Assembly (NCBI GenBank): GCA_963737425.1
Contig: CAVTSX010000003.1
Span: 124,001 to 188,000, forward strand
Source: DASXRA01 sp963737425
Lineage (GTDB): Bacteria; Actinomycetota; Actinomycetes; Mycobacteriales; Jatrophihabitantaceae
Direction: 5' to 3'
DNA length: 64,000 nucleotides
Numbering within the stretch: the first letter of the stretch is position 1; each line of letters starts with the position of its first letter. Of the stretch, positions 41,038 through 49,307 are shown in pieces. Below the pieces are notes generated by a model that worked only from the letters and a program-made list of their open reading frames with translations, did not search any database and was not told where the DNA came from. A program made the position numbers and the translations under genes.

Positions 41038-41066
41038 AAGTTAGCCAGGAATGCGCTTTCCGTCAA
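41038..41066 (-). promoter_or_regulatory. promoter of the lyase operon with an operator between -35 and -10
   Basis: On the minus strand TTGACG (41066-41061) and TAACTT (41043-41038) are 17 bases apart. The near-palindrome GGAATGCGCTTTCC (41048-41061) lies in the spacer. It differs by one base from the perfect site GGAAAGCGCTTTCC at 48131. A repressor bound here would block RNA polymerase directly. Confidence 0.6.
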
Positions 41067-41082
41067 GGCACGACGATGGGCT

Positions 41083-41098
41083 TGGAGAGCGTTTTCCA
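41083..41098. promoter_or_regulatory. LacI-type operator upstream of the importer promoter
   Basis: TGGAGAGCGTTTTCCA is an imperfect palindrome of the same type as the sites at 41048-41061 and 48131-48144. Its centre is about 36 bases from the centre of the lyase operator. It ends 7 bases before the -35 box of the importer promoter. Confidence 0.6.
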
Positions 41099-41105
41099 CG
41101 AGTGC

Positions 41106-41135
41106 TTGACGGGCCCGACGACAGGCACGTATGTT
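41106..41135 (+). promoter_or_regulatory. promoter of the ABC importer operon
   Basis: TTGACG (41106-41111) and TATGTT (41130-41135) are 18 bases apart, which fits a housekeeping-type promoter. Transcription would start about 41142 and leave a leader of about 63 bases before the ATG at 41205. Confidence 0.5.
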
Positions 41136-41204
41136 CAGATTGAGGCGATTCAAGATCCACTTTTGTTCGCGGCCGATTGGCCGGCCGCTCATGAGGAGGA
41201 CACG

Positions 41205-42506
41205 ATGAGAGGACGACCGTCCCGGTCCGGGATCTGCGCGGCAGCTGTCGCCGCGGTCCTGCTCGCCGGCGCGGTGACTGCCTGCAGCAGTTCTGGCGGC
41301 TCGGGCGGCAAGCAGACCATCCGGTTCGTGTGGTGGGGCAATCAGGATCGAGCGACCGCAACCCAGAAGGCAGTCGCGGCCTTTGAAGCGAAGAATCCGA
41401 ACATCAAGGTGCAGACGGAGTTCAGCGGCTACGCCTCCTACGTTCAGAAGCTCACGACGCAGATCGCCGGCGGCGCTGCTCCCGATCTCATTCAGCTCGA
41501 CCGTCCGACGTTCGGCGAGTACCAGCAAAAGCACGCGCTCGTCGACCTGACGCCGAACGTCGGAAAGACGTTGCACCTCGACAAGGTGCCCTCTGAACTG
41601 CTTGCCGGCGAGCAGTCCGACGGCGACCAGTACGCGGTGCCGGCCGGCCAGACCACGCAGATGCTCGTCTACGACGCAACCCTGTTCGCCAAGGCGGGCG
41701 TGACGGTGCCCGCCAGCGGCTGGACCTGGGAACAGTTCAACACCGACATGCAGAAGGTCGGTGCAGCAACCGGCGTGCCGGGCACCACCGACTTCGGCTG
41801 GGCGATCGACTGGTTCGACTCCTGGCTGCACGGACGCGGCAAGTCGCTCTACACCAACGACGGGCAACTCGCGTTCACCGCCGACGACCTGACCCAGTTC
41901 TGGACGATGACCAGCACGCTGGCCAAGAACAAGGGCGCGAGCAACGCGCAGGCGACGACCAAGATGGACGGGTCGACGCAGAACTCCGCGCTGGTCGGCG
42001 GCAAGTCGGCGTCCGAGATCAACTACGACTCGAACCTGACCAGCTACCTGTCGTCGTACAAGGGCACCCTCAAGACCGCTCCCCTGCCCACCGACGGCAC
42101 CGGGCCGGCGCAGTCCGGCATGGCAGCTCTGCCGCCGGTGTACTTCGCAGTGCCCAAGCAAGCGCATCACCAGGACGCTGCGCTGAAACTGCTCGACTTC
42201 CTGATCAACGACCCCGGGGCGGGCACGACGCTCGGGGCCACGCGGGGCGTGCCCCCCAACCTGCAGATCAGGCAGCAGGTGTGCACCGCGGCAACCACCG
42301 ACAAGGGCAACAAGGCCGTCTGCGACTACGAGACCACGGTCAAGGACAAGATCGGCCCGTCGTCCGGCTGGTTCTGGCCGAGCGGTTCGTCGGCGATCAA
42401 GACCGACTTCCAGCAGGTCTACGACAACGTCATCTTCGGCAAGGCCAGCGTGCAGGACGCGGCCGGTCAGCTCGTGAACGACGCGAAGCAGTCGCTGAGT
42501 TCGTGA
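41205..42506 (+). CDS. sugar ABC transporter substrate-binding lipoprotein
   Basis: A 433-residue CUT1-type binding protein. The ATG at 41205 follows GAGGAGGA; the longer open frame upstream covers the promoter. The N-terminus is a lipoprotein signal with the acylated cysteine in VTACSSSGG near residue 28. The mature protein begins QTIRFVWWGNQDRATATQKA, typical of oligosaccharide-binding proteins. It heads an importer operon divergent from secreted pectin-lyase genes, so its ligand is probably an unsaturated rhamnogalacturonan oligosaccharide, as for B. subtilis YesO. Ligand identity is inference. Confidence 0.9.
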   Translation: MRGRPSRSGICAAAVAAVLLAGAVTACSSSGGSGGKQTIRFVWWGNQDRATATQKAVAAFEAKNPNIKVQTEFSGYASYVQKLTTQIAGGAAPDLIQLDRPTFGEYQQKHALVDLTPNVGKTLHLDKVPSELLAGEQSDGDQYAVPAGQTTQMLVYDATLFAKAGVTVPASGWTWEQFNTDMQKVGAATGVPGTTDFGWAIDWFDSWLHGRGKSLYTNDGQLAFTADDLTQFWTMTSTLAKNKGASNAQATTKMDGSTQNSALVGGKSASEINYDSNLTSYLSSYKGTLKTAPLPTDGTGPAQSGMAALPPVYFAVPKQAHHQDAALKLLDFLINDPGAGTTLGATRGVPPNLQIRQQVCTAATTDKGNKAVCDYETTVKDKIGPSSGWFWPSGSSAIKTDFQQVYDNVIFGKASVQDAAGQLVNDAKQSLSS

Positions 42507-42549
42507 CCTCGACAGGCGTTTGCCCGCCGACCGTGAGGCGGCGGGGCCG

Positions 42550-43530
42550 ATGAGCTACGACGTGGTGAGCCGGCCCCGCCCCACGGGCCGGCCCGCGCCG
42601 GGCGCAAGCCCTACCCGGCCGAACAGGGCCCGCAAGAGCTGGCGCCGGCGCAGCGAGCGATCCGGCTACCTGTTCCTGTCGCCGTGGATCATCGGTGCCC
42701 TCGTACTGACGATCGGCCCGATGGCGATCTCGCTCTACCTTTCGTTCACCGACTACGACCTGTTCACCGCGCCGAAGTGGATCGGCGTGCGCAACTACGT
42801 GCGCATGTTCACCCAGGACGACCACTACTGGAACGCCGCCATGGTCACCCTGCGGTACGTGGCGATCTCGGTTCCGTTGCAACTCGGGCTCGCGCTCGCG
42901 GTCGCCATGCTGCTGAACCAGCCGCGTCGCGGGCAGGGCTTCTACCGCTCGGCCTACTACGCACCGTCGCTGCTGGGCGCCAGCGTGAGTATTGCGCTCG
43001 TGTGGCGCGCCATGTTCGGAGCCGGCGGAACCGTCGACCGCGCGCTGCACGTGTTCGGCATCCACACCGGCAGCTGGGTCGATCAGCCGAAATACGCGCT
43101 GCTGACGTTGGTGGCCCTTTCGGTATGGCAGTTCGGCGCGCCGATGGTGATCTTCCTCGCCGGCCTGAAGCAGATACCGAGGGACCTGTACGAGGCGGCC
43201 GAGATCGACGGGGCAGGACCGATCCGCCGGTTCGTGTCGGTCACCCTGCCGCTGCTCTCGCCCGTGCTGCTGTTCAATGTGGTGCTCGCGATCATCCACG
43301 CGTTCCAGTCCTTCACCGGTGCGTTCGTGATCAGCAACGGACGCGGCGGACCGAGCGACTCGACGCTCGTCTACACGCTCTACCTCTATCAGCGCGGCTT
43401 CACCGACTTCCGCATGGGCTATGCCTCCGCCATGGCGTGGGTGCTCCTGGTCGTCATCGCGTTGATCACCGTCGTGCTGTTCCGCACGGCGCGTACGTGG
43501 GCGTACTACGCCGGCGAGGACAAGTCATGA
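42550..43530 (+). CDS. sugar ABC transporter permease, MalF/UgpA type
   Basis: About 326 residues from the ATG at 42550 (MSYDVVSRPRPTG); a TTG at 42520 would add 10 residues. A cytoplasmic Arg-rich N-terminus is followed by six predicted membrane helices (first at LFLSPWIIGALVLTIGPMAI). The EAA loop that contacts the ATPase is YEAAEIDGAGPIRRF, with the pattern EAAxxDGA. The stop overlaps the next start (ATGA). No ATPase gene is in the operon, so it probably uses a shared MsiK-type ATPase encoded elsewhere. Confidence 0.93.
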   Translation: MSYDVVSRPRPTGRPAPGASPTRPNRARKSWRRRSERSGYLFLSPWIIGALVLTIGPMAISLYLSFTDYDLFTAPKWIGVRNYVRMFTQDDHYWNAAMVTLRYVAISVPLQLGLALAVAMLLNQPRRGQGFYRSAYYAPSLLGASVSIALVWRAMFGAGGTVDRALHVFGIHTGSWVDQPKYALLTLVALSVWQFGAPMVIFLAGLKQIPRDLYEAAEIDGAGPIRRFVSVTLPLLSPVLLFNVVLAIIHAFQSFTGAFVISNGRGGPSDSTLVYTLYLYQRGFTDFRMGYASAMAWVLLVVIALITVVLFRTARTWAYYAGEDKS

Positions 43531-44408
43531 GCGCGTCGACGATCACGACCGCTCGCGCCGGCAAGCGCATCCCAGCCGCGAAGGCGCGATCCACGCTGTG
43601 GCATCTCGGCGCCGTAGTCACGGTGCTGGTGCTGCTCTACCCCATCATCTGGTTGATCTCCACGTCGTTCAAGCCGGCGAACGAAGTGGTCTCGACGGTT
43701 TCGCTGCTGCCGAAGCAGGCCACCTCAGACAACTACCAGCAGGTGTTTCACGGCATCGCCGGTTACAGCGTCTGGCAGTACTTCGGAAACTCACTGATCA
43801 TCTCGGTCGGCGCCGTGATCGGCAACGTGTTCTCGTGCTCGCTGGCCGGGTATGCCTTCGGCCGGCTGCACTTTCGTGGCCGCACGCCGATGTTCGCCTT
43901 CATGCTTGCGACGATCATGCTGCCGCAGCACGTGGTGTTGATTCCGCAGTACATCATCTTCCACAAGATGGGCCTGGTGAACACGTTCTGGCCGCTCATC
44001 CTGCCGAAGTTCCTTGCTACCGACGCCTTCTTCGTGTTCCTGATGGTTCAGTTCGTCCGCGGCCTGCCCCGCGAACTCGACGAGGCGGCCACCATCGACG
44101 GCTGCGGACCGATCCGTACGTTCCGGTATGTGATCCTGCCCCTGCTACGCCCGGCCATGATCACGACGGCGATCTTCACGTTCATCTGGACGTGGAACGA
44201 CTTCTTCACCCAGCTGATCTATCTCAACAGCCCGTCGAAGTACACGTTGCCACTGGCGCTGCAGCTGTTCGTCGACCAGAGCAGCCAGTCGGCGTTCGGG
44301 CCCATGTTCGCCATGTCTGTGCTCGCCCTCGTACCGATCGGCCTGTTCTTCGTGGCATTCCAGCGATTCCTGGTCGAGGGCGTCACCACGTCGGGACTCA
44401 AAGGATGA
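43527..44408 (+). CDS. sugar ABC transporter permease, MalG/UgpE type
   Basis: A 293-residue inner membrane protein starting at the ATG at 43527, overlapping the previous stop. Six helices are predicted (LGAVVTVLVLLYPIIWLIS first). The EAA loop is LDEAATIDGCGPIRTFRYV. SLAGYAFGRLHFRGR and IFTFIWTWNDFFTQLIYL are typical of the MalG branch. It forms the translocation pore with the preceding permease. It is coupled by overlap to the following YesL-like gene. Confidence 0.94.
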   Translation: MSASTITTARAGKRIPAAKARSTLWHLGAVVTVLVLLYPIIWLISTSFKPANEVVSTVSLLPKQATSDNYQQVFHGIAGYSVWQYFGNSLIISVGAVIGNVFSCSLAGYAFGRLHFRGRTPMFAFMLATIMLPQHVVLIPQYIIFHKMGLVNTFWPLILPKFLATDAFFVFLMVQFVRGLPRELDEAATIDGCGPIRTFRYVILPLLRPAMITTAIFTFIWTWNDFFTQLIYLNSPSKYTLPLALQLFVDQSSQSAFGPMFAMSVLALVPIGLFFVAFQRFLVEGVTTSGLKG

Positions 44409-44977
44409 CCGGCCACGACCGACCCGCCGTGGGCTCGCTGCAACTGCTGTCCGAGGTGCTGCTCATCGGCGTCCTGGTGTGCGTGGCCTGCCTGCCGGTG
44501 GTGACGATTCTTGCCGCCGGCGGGGCGGGTTCGGTGCTTCTGCACGAGCTGATCGAGGCCGACCGGACGCCAAGCGTGCGCCGATTCCTGTCACTGATGG
44601 CAACGGCGTTGCGTGATCCGTTGGCGCTGCTGGCACCCGTGGCACTGCTGGCTGTCGGCACGCTCGACATCCTTGCCGTGCTTGGCGGCCTCCCCGGCGC
44701 AACCGTGTTGGGACCGGTGCTCGGCCTCGGCCTGACGCTGCTCGTGATCTGCGGACTGCGGGGCGCCGCCCGGTGGCGTCCCGGCCACGCCTGGCGATCG
44801 GTGCTCGTCGACGCAGGGCCGGCCGTTCTTGGTGATTGGGCGGGCACGTTGATGCTTGCCGCAGCCTTGCTCGTCGTCGCGTTCGTCGTCGCACCCGCGC
44901 CCGCGTTCGGCGTCGTCCTACCGGGATTCGTGGTGATGGCCGCGGTCGCCGTCGAACGCAGACTGTCGGTGCAGTGA
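44405..44977 (+). CDS. YesL-like (DUF624-type) membrane protein
   Basis: A 190-residue protein with about five hydrophobic segments (LLSEVLLIGVLVCVACLPVV; ALLAPVALLAVGTLDILAVL; GTLMLAAALLVVAFVVA). Position directly after two CUT1 permeases, and the overall pattern (VACLPVVTILAAGGAGSVLL near the start), match the poorly understood YesL/DUF624 proteins, which accompany the yesOPQ rhamnogalacturonan importer in Bacillus. The role is unknown; a transporter accessory is a guess. It overlaps both neighbours (ATGA and GTGA). Confidence 0.65.
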   Translation: MTGHDRPAVGSLQLLSEVLLIGVLVCVACLPVVTILAAGGAGSVLLHELIEADRTPSVRRFLSLMATALRDPLALLAPVALLAVGTLDILAVLGGLPGATVLGPVLGLGLTLLVICGLRGAARWRPGHAWRSVLVDAGPAVLGDWAGTLMLAAALLVVAFVVAPAPAFGVVLPGFVVMAAVAVERRLSVQ

Positions 44978-46107
44978 GCCGCACCGTCGTTCTCGCCGGG
45001 GCGTCCGGGTACGGGCGCAGCTACCTGCGAGAGCTGGCAGATCTCGAGACGCTGGGCCGCGCCCAACTCGTGGGCGTCTGCGACGTACAGCCACTCGACG
45101 ACGAGGGCCGCGCACTCGTCGGCAACCGGCCGCTCGACACTGAACTCGAGCGCCTACTGCACGACGTCCGCCCGGACATCGCCATCGTCTCGACTCCCAT
45201 CCAGACCCACGTTCGACTGGCGCATCAGGTACTTGACGCGGGGGCCCACCTGCTGCTGGAGAAACCGCCCGCGGCGACCCTCAGTGGCTGGCTGGGGCTC
45301 GTATCCCGGCCCGAGGCAGCTACGTGCCAGGTCGGGTTCCAGAGCCTCGGCTCGGGCGCGTTCAGCCGTTTGCGGGCGCTGCTTCGGGGTGGCGAACTCG
45401 GCGAGGTACGGGGCATCGGCGCCTGGGGCGCGTGGTCACGCACGGACGCCTACTACCGCCGGGCGCCGTGGGCGGGACGGCGCACCCTCGACGGCCAACC
45501 CGTCGTCGACGGCGCGCTCACGAACCCGTTCGCACACGCGGTGGCCACTGCGCTCGCGCTGGCCGACACGACGGGCACCGACGACATCGCCGCCATCGAC
45601 CTGGACCTCCTGCGCACCCGCCGTATCGAGGCGGACGACACCTCGTGTGTCCGGCTGCGCACTGCGAACGGTCTGACGATCGTCGTCGCCGTAACACTTT
45701 GCGCCGCGACGGAGTCCGAGCCGGTGCTCGTGGTGCATGGCTCCCGCGCCCGGGCAGAACTGCACTACACGCAGGATCTGCTGATACTCGACGGCGAGGC
45801 GCACCGCTACGAGCGGACGACTCCCCTGCAGAATCTGCTGGCCCACCTGGACGATCCTGAGCAACCGCTGCAAGCCGCTCTCGCCGCGTGCGGCGCGTTC
45901 ATGCGGGTACTCGAGGCCGTTCGGCTCGCGCCCGACCCACGCCTGATCGACTCGCGCTGGCTGCGGCGCAGCGGCACCAGCGACGGCGTGCGCATCGACA
46001 TCGTCGGCATCGAACAAGCCGTGCGTGACGCGGCCGAGCAGTTGCACACATTCACCGAACTCGACGTGCCCTGGGCAGCGCGTACGTCCGTTCTGGAGAC
46101 GCGATGA
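44974..46107 (+). CDS. Gfo/Idh/MocA-family oxidoreductase, first copy
   Basis: A 377-residue protein. The GTG at 44974 overlaps the preceding stop (GTGA). The Rossmann part begins TVVLAGASGYGRSYLRELAD, and the family lysine is in HLLLEKPPAATL near residue 91. The C-terminal beta-sheet domain follows. Such enzymes oxidise or reduce sugars, inositols or glycosides with NAD(P). It is in the importer operon, so it should act on the imported sugar. It shares only the fold with the copy at 48159. The exact reaction is unknown. Confidence 0.8.
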   Translation: MSRTVVLAGASGYGRSYLRELADLETLGRAQLVGVCDVQPLDDEGRALVGNRPLDTELERLLHDVRPDIAIVSTPIQTHVRLAHQVLDAGAHLLLEKPPAATLSGWLGLVSRPEAATCQVGFQSLGSGAFSRLRALLRGGELGEVRGIGAWGAWSRTDAYYRRAPWAGRRTLDGQPVVDGALTNPFAHAVATALALADTTGTDDIAAIDLDLLRTRRIEADDTSCVRLRTANGLTIVVAVTLCAATESEPVLVVHGSRARAELHYTQDLLILDGEAHRYERTTPLQNLLAHLDDPEQPLQAALAACGAFMRVLEAVRLAPDPRLIDSRWLRRSGTSDGVRIDIVGIEQAVRDAAEQLHTFTELDVPWAARTSVLETR

Positions 46108-46958
46108 CGTCGCTGCGCGTGGGTGAAGTCGAGGTCGCCCGCTATGACTGGGATACCGACCCGCCGCCCACCACCGTCGCGCGACCTTCGCTGCATCCGC
46201 TGCGCACGCTCGCCGCGACGGTGGTTACCGCAGCGCATCCGGCCGACCACCCGTGGCATCGGGGCATGGGCGTGGCGTTGCCCGACATCGGCGGCGCGAA
46301 CCTCTGGGGCGGACCCACCTACCAGGCTGGCTCGGGCTACCACGACACACCTGTGGGCACGGTGCGTCAGGCTTCGACGCCCCGTGCGCGCGACGACGAG
46401 ATATTCGATGCACTCACCTGGTGCGACTCCCGCGGCGTCGAGCTTCTGCACGAGACACGCCAGATTTCCGCGCGAGGCTGGGCGGACGAGTGCTGGTGCC
46501 TCGAGTGGTCAAGCGTCCTGACGAGTGCGACCGGCGGGGCGGTTCGCCTGGGCAGTCCGGGAAGCAACGGGCGGCCGGGCGCCGGCTACGGCGGATTCTT
46601 CTGGCGGCTTGCCGACCTGGATCCCGCTCAGGTCTGCGTCTTCACGGCCGACGCCGAGGGGGAGGACGCGGTCAACGGCAGCCGCGCTGACTGGCTCGCG
46701 ATCACCGCAGGCGGTCACGAGCGCGGTTGGACCGCAATCCTTGCCGCTACGGACGAACGCACTGCCGCCGACCCCTGGTTCGTCCGTGTGCGGCAGTACA
46801 TCGGGATCGGGTCTGCGCTGGCGTGGCATCGTCCGCTGATCCTGCCGGCCGGTGAACACCTGCGCATCGCATTACGCGTGCTGCTGCTGGATCGGGTGTG
46901 CCACCGCTCGGACGTCTCATCGCTGCTGGTGCATGAGACCGACGGCGCGCGGCCATGA
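46104..46958 (+). CDS. PmoA-like (DUF6807) protein
   Basis: A 284-residue cytoplasmic protein with HPLRTLAATVVTAAHPADHP and HPWHRGMGVALPDIGGANLW in the first third, then SRGVELLHETRQISARGW and GYGGFFWRLADLDPAQVC. The pattern DHPWHRG is the hallmark of the PmoA/DUF6807 group, which despite the name is common in sugar-catabolic operons beside Gfo/Idh/MocA genes. Its activity is not established to my knowledge. It is last in the importer operon, coupled by an ATGA overlap, and converges with the LacI gene 8 bases away. Confidence 0.7.
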   Translation: MTSLRVGEVEVARYDWDTDPPPTTVARPSLHPLRTLAATVVTAAHPADHPWHRGMGVALPDIGGANLWGGPTYQAGSGYHDTPVGTVRQASTPRARDDEIFDALTWCDSRGVELLHETRQISARGWADECWCLEWSSVLTSATGGAVRLGSPGSNGRPGAGYGGFFWRLADLDPAQVCVFTADAEGEDAVNGSRADWLAITAGGHERGWTAILAATDERTAADPWFVRVRQYIGIGSALAWHRPLILPAGEHLRIALRVLLLDRVCHRSDVSSLLVHETDGARP

Positions 46959-46966
46959 AGCGACGG

Positions 46967-47989
46967 TCAGCGCACCCGCGGTGTGCTCTCGCGCAGCACG
47001 ACCTCTCCACGGGCACGACGCGTACGCGGCTTGCTCGCGGGCTCGCTCAGTGCGAGGTCCAGCGCCGTCCGGCCGAGTTCCTCGAGGTCGACCCGGACCG
47101 TCGTGAGCCGAGGACGCACATCGCGCAGCGTCGCAATGTCGTCGAAGCCGGCCACGGCCATGCCCTTCGGCAGGGCCACCCGCTGATCTCGCAGGGCGGC
47201 CATCGCTCCGACCGCCATCACGTCGTTGACCGCGAACACGCACTCGACGTCGGCGTGCCGGCGCAGCAACTCTCGCATCGCCGCGTACCCGCCGTCACGG
47301 GTGAACTCCCCGGGTACGACGTTGTCCGGGCTGAGCTTGATCCGGTGCTTCTCCAGGCCGCTGCGGAACCCGGCCAGGCGATCGGTGGCCGTGACGAGGT
47401 GAGCAGGGCCGGCCAGTACCGCGAATTGTCGATACCCGAGTCCGACCAGTTCCTCGGCCAGTGCCTGCGCTCCGGAGCGGTTCTCGACAACGACTGTGTC
47501 GACGGGCAGCCGGCGCTGGCTGATCGCGACGGCGCGGCCGCTGGCGGCTTCGAAACGCTCGAGCTCGACGCGCAGGTGCGCGAGCTGCGCCCGGTCGGTG
47601 GTTCTGCTTCCCACAAGGACAATCGCGCGCGCCCGCTGGCGCCGGAACGCCGCGACGTAATCGGATTCGCGGTCCGGGCGCCGCAACGTGCTCGACATTG
47701 CGACGAGCATGCCTGCCTCCTCGGCGCGACGCATCACGCCGGCGGCGATGGACGAGAAGTACGGGTCGGCGATGTCATGCACCAGGACGCCCACGAGATT
47801 CAGGTGCCCGCGCACCATGGCCTGCGCGGCGGCGTTCGCGGCGTAGTTGAGTTCGGCGGCCGTGGTGAGAACTCGCTGGCGGAGGTCTTCTCCTACGGTT
47901 CGGGTGCTGCCATTGAGCACACGCGACGCTGTCGCCAGCGAAACACCAGACTGCCGCGCGACATCAGCCAACGTCACCGCACTGCTCAC
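46967..47989 (-). CDS. LacI-family transcriptional regulator of the rhamnogalacturonan locus
   Basis: About 340 residues from the GTG at 47989, which follows GAGGGAG at about 8 bases; the open frame extends another 69 codons upstream but without homology. The LacI helix-turn-helix is at the start (VTLADVARQSGVSLATASRV), with the hinge at LNYAANAAAQAMV. The periplasmic-binding-like effector domain follows (LVGVLVHDIADPYFSSIAAG; VFAVNDVMAVGAMAAL; GMAVAGFDDIATLRDVRPRL). It sits between the two catabolic operons. Three matching palindromes near their promoters are the probable binding sites. The effector is probably a pathway sugar. Confidence 0.9.
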   Translation of the reverse strand: MSSAVTLADVARQSGVSLATASRVLNGSTRTVGEDLRQRVLTTAAELNYAANAAAQAMVRGHLNLVGVLVHDIADPYFSSIAAGVMRRAEEAGMLVAMSSTLRRPDRESDYVAAFRRQRARAIVLVGSRTTDRAQLAHLRVELERFEAASGRAVAISQRRLPVDTVVVENRSGAQALAEELVGLGYRQFAVLAGPAHLVTATDRLAGFRSGLEKHRIKLSPDNVVPGEFTRDGGYAAMRELLRRHADVECVFAVNDVMAVGAMAALRDQRVALPKGMAVAGFDDIATLRDVRPRLTTVRVDLEELGRTALDLALSEPASKPRTRRARGEVVLRESTPRVR

Positions 47990-48095
47990 CGGCGCTGCTC
48001 CCTCGTTGCTCGCAGTCGGGAAAGGGTTATCCCGATTCTGTTCGAAGCGCCGAGAGTACCGGATGGTGACGATCTTCGGCGGCAGGTCAGGCGCC

Positions 48096-48124
48096 TTGCA
48101 TTGCCGCACGGTGACCTGTAACTT
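48096..48124 (+). promoter_or_regulatory. promoter of the second oxidoreductase operon
   Basis: TTGCAT (48096-48101) and TAACTT (48119-48124) are 17 bases apart; the same TAACTT -10 is found at the lyase promoter. The start would be near 48131, at the first base of the operator. Confidence 0.45.
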
Positions 48125-48130
48125 TTGACC

Positions 48131-48144
48131 GGAAAGCGCTTTCC
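48131..48144. promoter_or_regulatory. perfect LacI-type operator
   Basis: GGAAAGCGCTTTCC is a perfect 14-bp palindrome lying at the expected transcription start and 2 bases before the ribosome site of the downstream gene. It is the best version of the sites at 41048-41061 and 41083-41098, and also faces the LacI gene, which starts 142 bases away. Confidence 0.8.
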
Positions 48145-48158
48145 TCGGAGGGATGCAA

Positions 48159-49307
48159 ATGGGAGATCGCCTTGGTGTGATCGTGAACGGCGTCACCGGG
48201 CGGATGGGTTACCGGCAGCACCTGCTTCGGTCCGTCCTGGCGATCCGCGAAGAAGGCGGTGTCGTCCTGGCCGACGGCAGCCGAGTGCAGCTCGAACCGC
48301 TCCTGGTCGGACGCAGAGACGCCGCACTGCGCGAGATCGCCGAACGGCACGACATCGAGCGCTGGACCAGTGATCTCGACGCAGCCCTGTCTGATCCCTC
48401 GATGCAGCTCTACTTCGACTCGCAGTTGACCTCAGTGCGCGGCAAGGCCCTGGCCGCCGCTGTCGCCGCAGGAAAGCACGTATACGCCGAGAAACCGGTC
48501 ACCGAAACCGCCGCCGAGGCGATCACCCTCGCCGAGATGGCCGATTCGGCAGGCGTCAAGCACGGGGTGGTGCACGACAAACTCTTCCTGCCCGGACTGG
48601 TGAAGCTGCGCCGGCTCGTCGACGGCGGCTTCTTCGGCAGAATCCTCTCCGTACGCGGTGAGTTCGGCTACTGGGTGTTCGAAGGCGACTGGCAGTCCGC
48701 GCAACGGCCGAGCTGGAACTACCGCAGTGAGGACGGCGGTGGCATCACCACCGACATGTTCTGCCACTGGAGCTACCTGCTGGAGAATCTGTTCGGTCCC
48801 GTGCGGGCCGTCACGGCCAAGGCGGTTACGCACATTCCGGTCCGTTGGGACGAGAACGGTGAACGGTACGCGGCCACGGCTGACGACGCGGCGTACGGCA
48901 TCTTCGAGATCGACGAGGGCGTGATCGCGCAGATCAACTCGTCCTGGTGTGTGCGTGTCGACCGTGACGAACTCGTCGAGTTCCAGGTCGACGGCACACA
49001 GGGCTCCGCGGTCGCAGGTCTGCGGTCGTGCCGCGTGCAGCACCGGTCCATGACGCCCAAGCCCGTCTGGAATCCCGATCTGCCGGTCACCGAGCCGTTT
49101 CGCCAGCAGTGGCTCGACGTGCCCGACAACGACGAGATCGACAACGGGTTCAAAGCGCAATGGGAACTGTTCATCCGGCACGTGGTCGAGGACGCGCCGC
49201 ATCCCTACGATTTCCGGTCCGGAGCCAGGGGCATCGCCTTGGCCGAGGCCGGTCTGCGTTCATCCGCCGAGGGGCGACGCATCGAGCTCACGGAGATCAC
49301 CACGTGA
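48159..49307 (+). CDS. Gfo/Idh/MocA-family oxidoreductase, second copy
   Basis: About 382 residues. The ATG at 48159 is chosen over the one at 48153 because GGAGGG (48147-48152) is 6 bases before it and would touch the earlier codon. The dinucleotide motif is VIVNGVTGRMGYRQH, the family lysine is in HVYAEKPVTETAAE near residue 110, and the catalytic domain has GGGITTDMFCHWSYLLENLF. It heads a three-gene operon directly under the LacI operator and overlaps the next gene by 4 bases (GTGA). Substrate unknown; probably a sugar or glycoside from the pathway. Confidence 0.82.
   Translation: MGDRLGVIVNGVTGRMGYRQHLLRSVLAIREEGGVVLADGSRVQLEPLLVGRRDAALREIAERHDIERWTSDLDAALSDPSMQLYFDSQLTSVRGKALAAAVAAGKHVYAEKPVTETAAEAITLAEMADSAGVKHGVVHDKLFLPGLVKLRRLVDGGFFGRILSVRGEFGYWVFEGDWQSAQRPSWNYRSEDGGGITTDMFCHWSYLLENLFGPVRAVTAKAVTHIPVRWDENGERYAATADDAAYGIFEIDEGVIAQINSSWCVRVDRDELVEFQVDGTQGSAVAGLRSCRVQHRSMTPKPVWNPDLPVTEPFRQQWLDVPDNDEIDNGFKAQWELFIRHVVEDAPHPYDFRSGARGIALAEAGLRSSAEGRRIELTEITT

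Noticed and set aside
39149..41044. A 631-codon plus-strand frame opposite the PL4 gene
   Set aside because: It runs through the promoter region and shows no recognisable domain; the minus strand encodes a clear multi-domain secreted protein.
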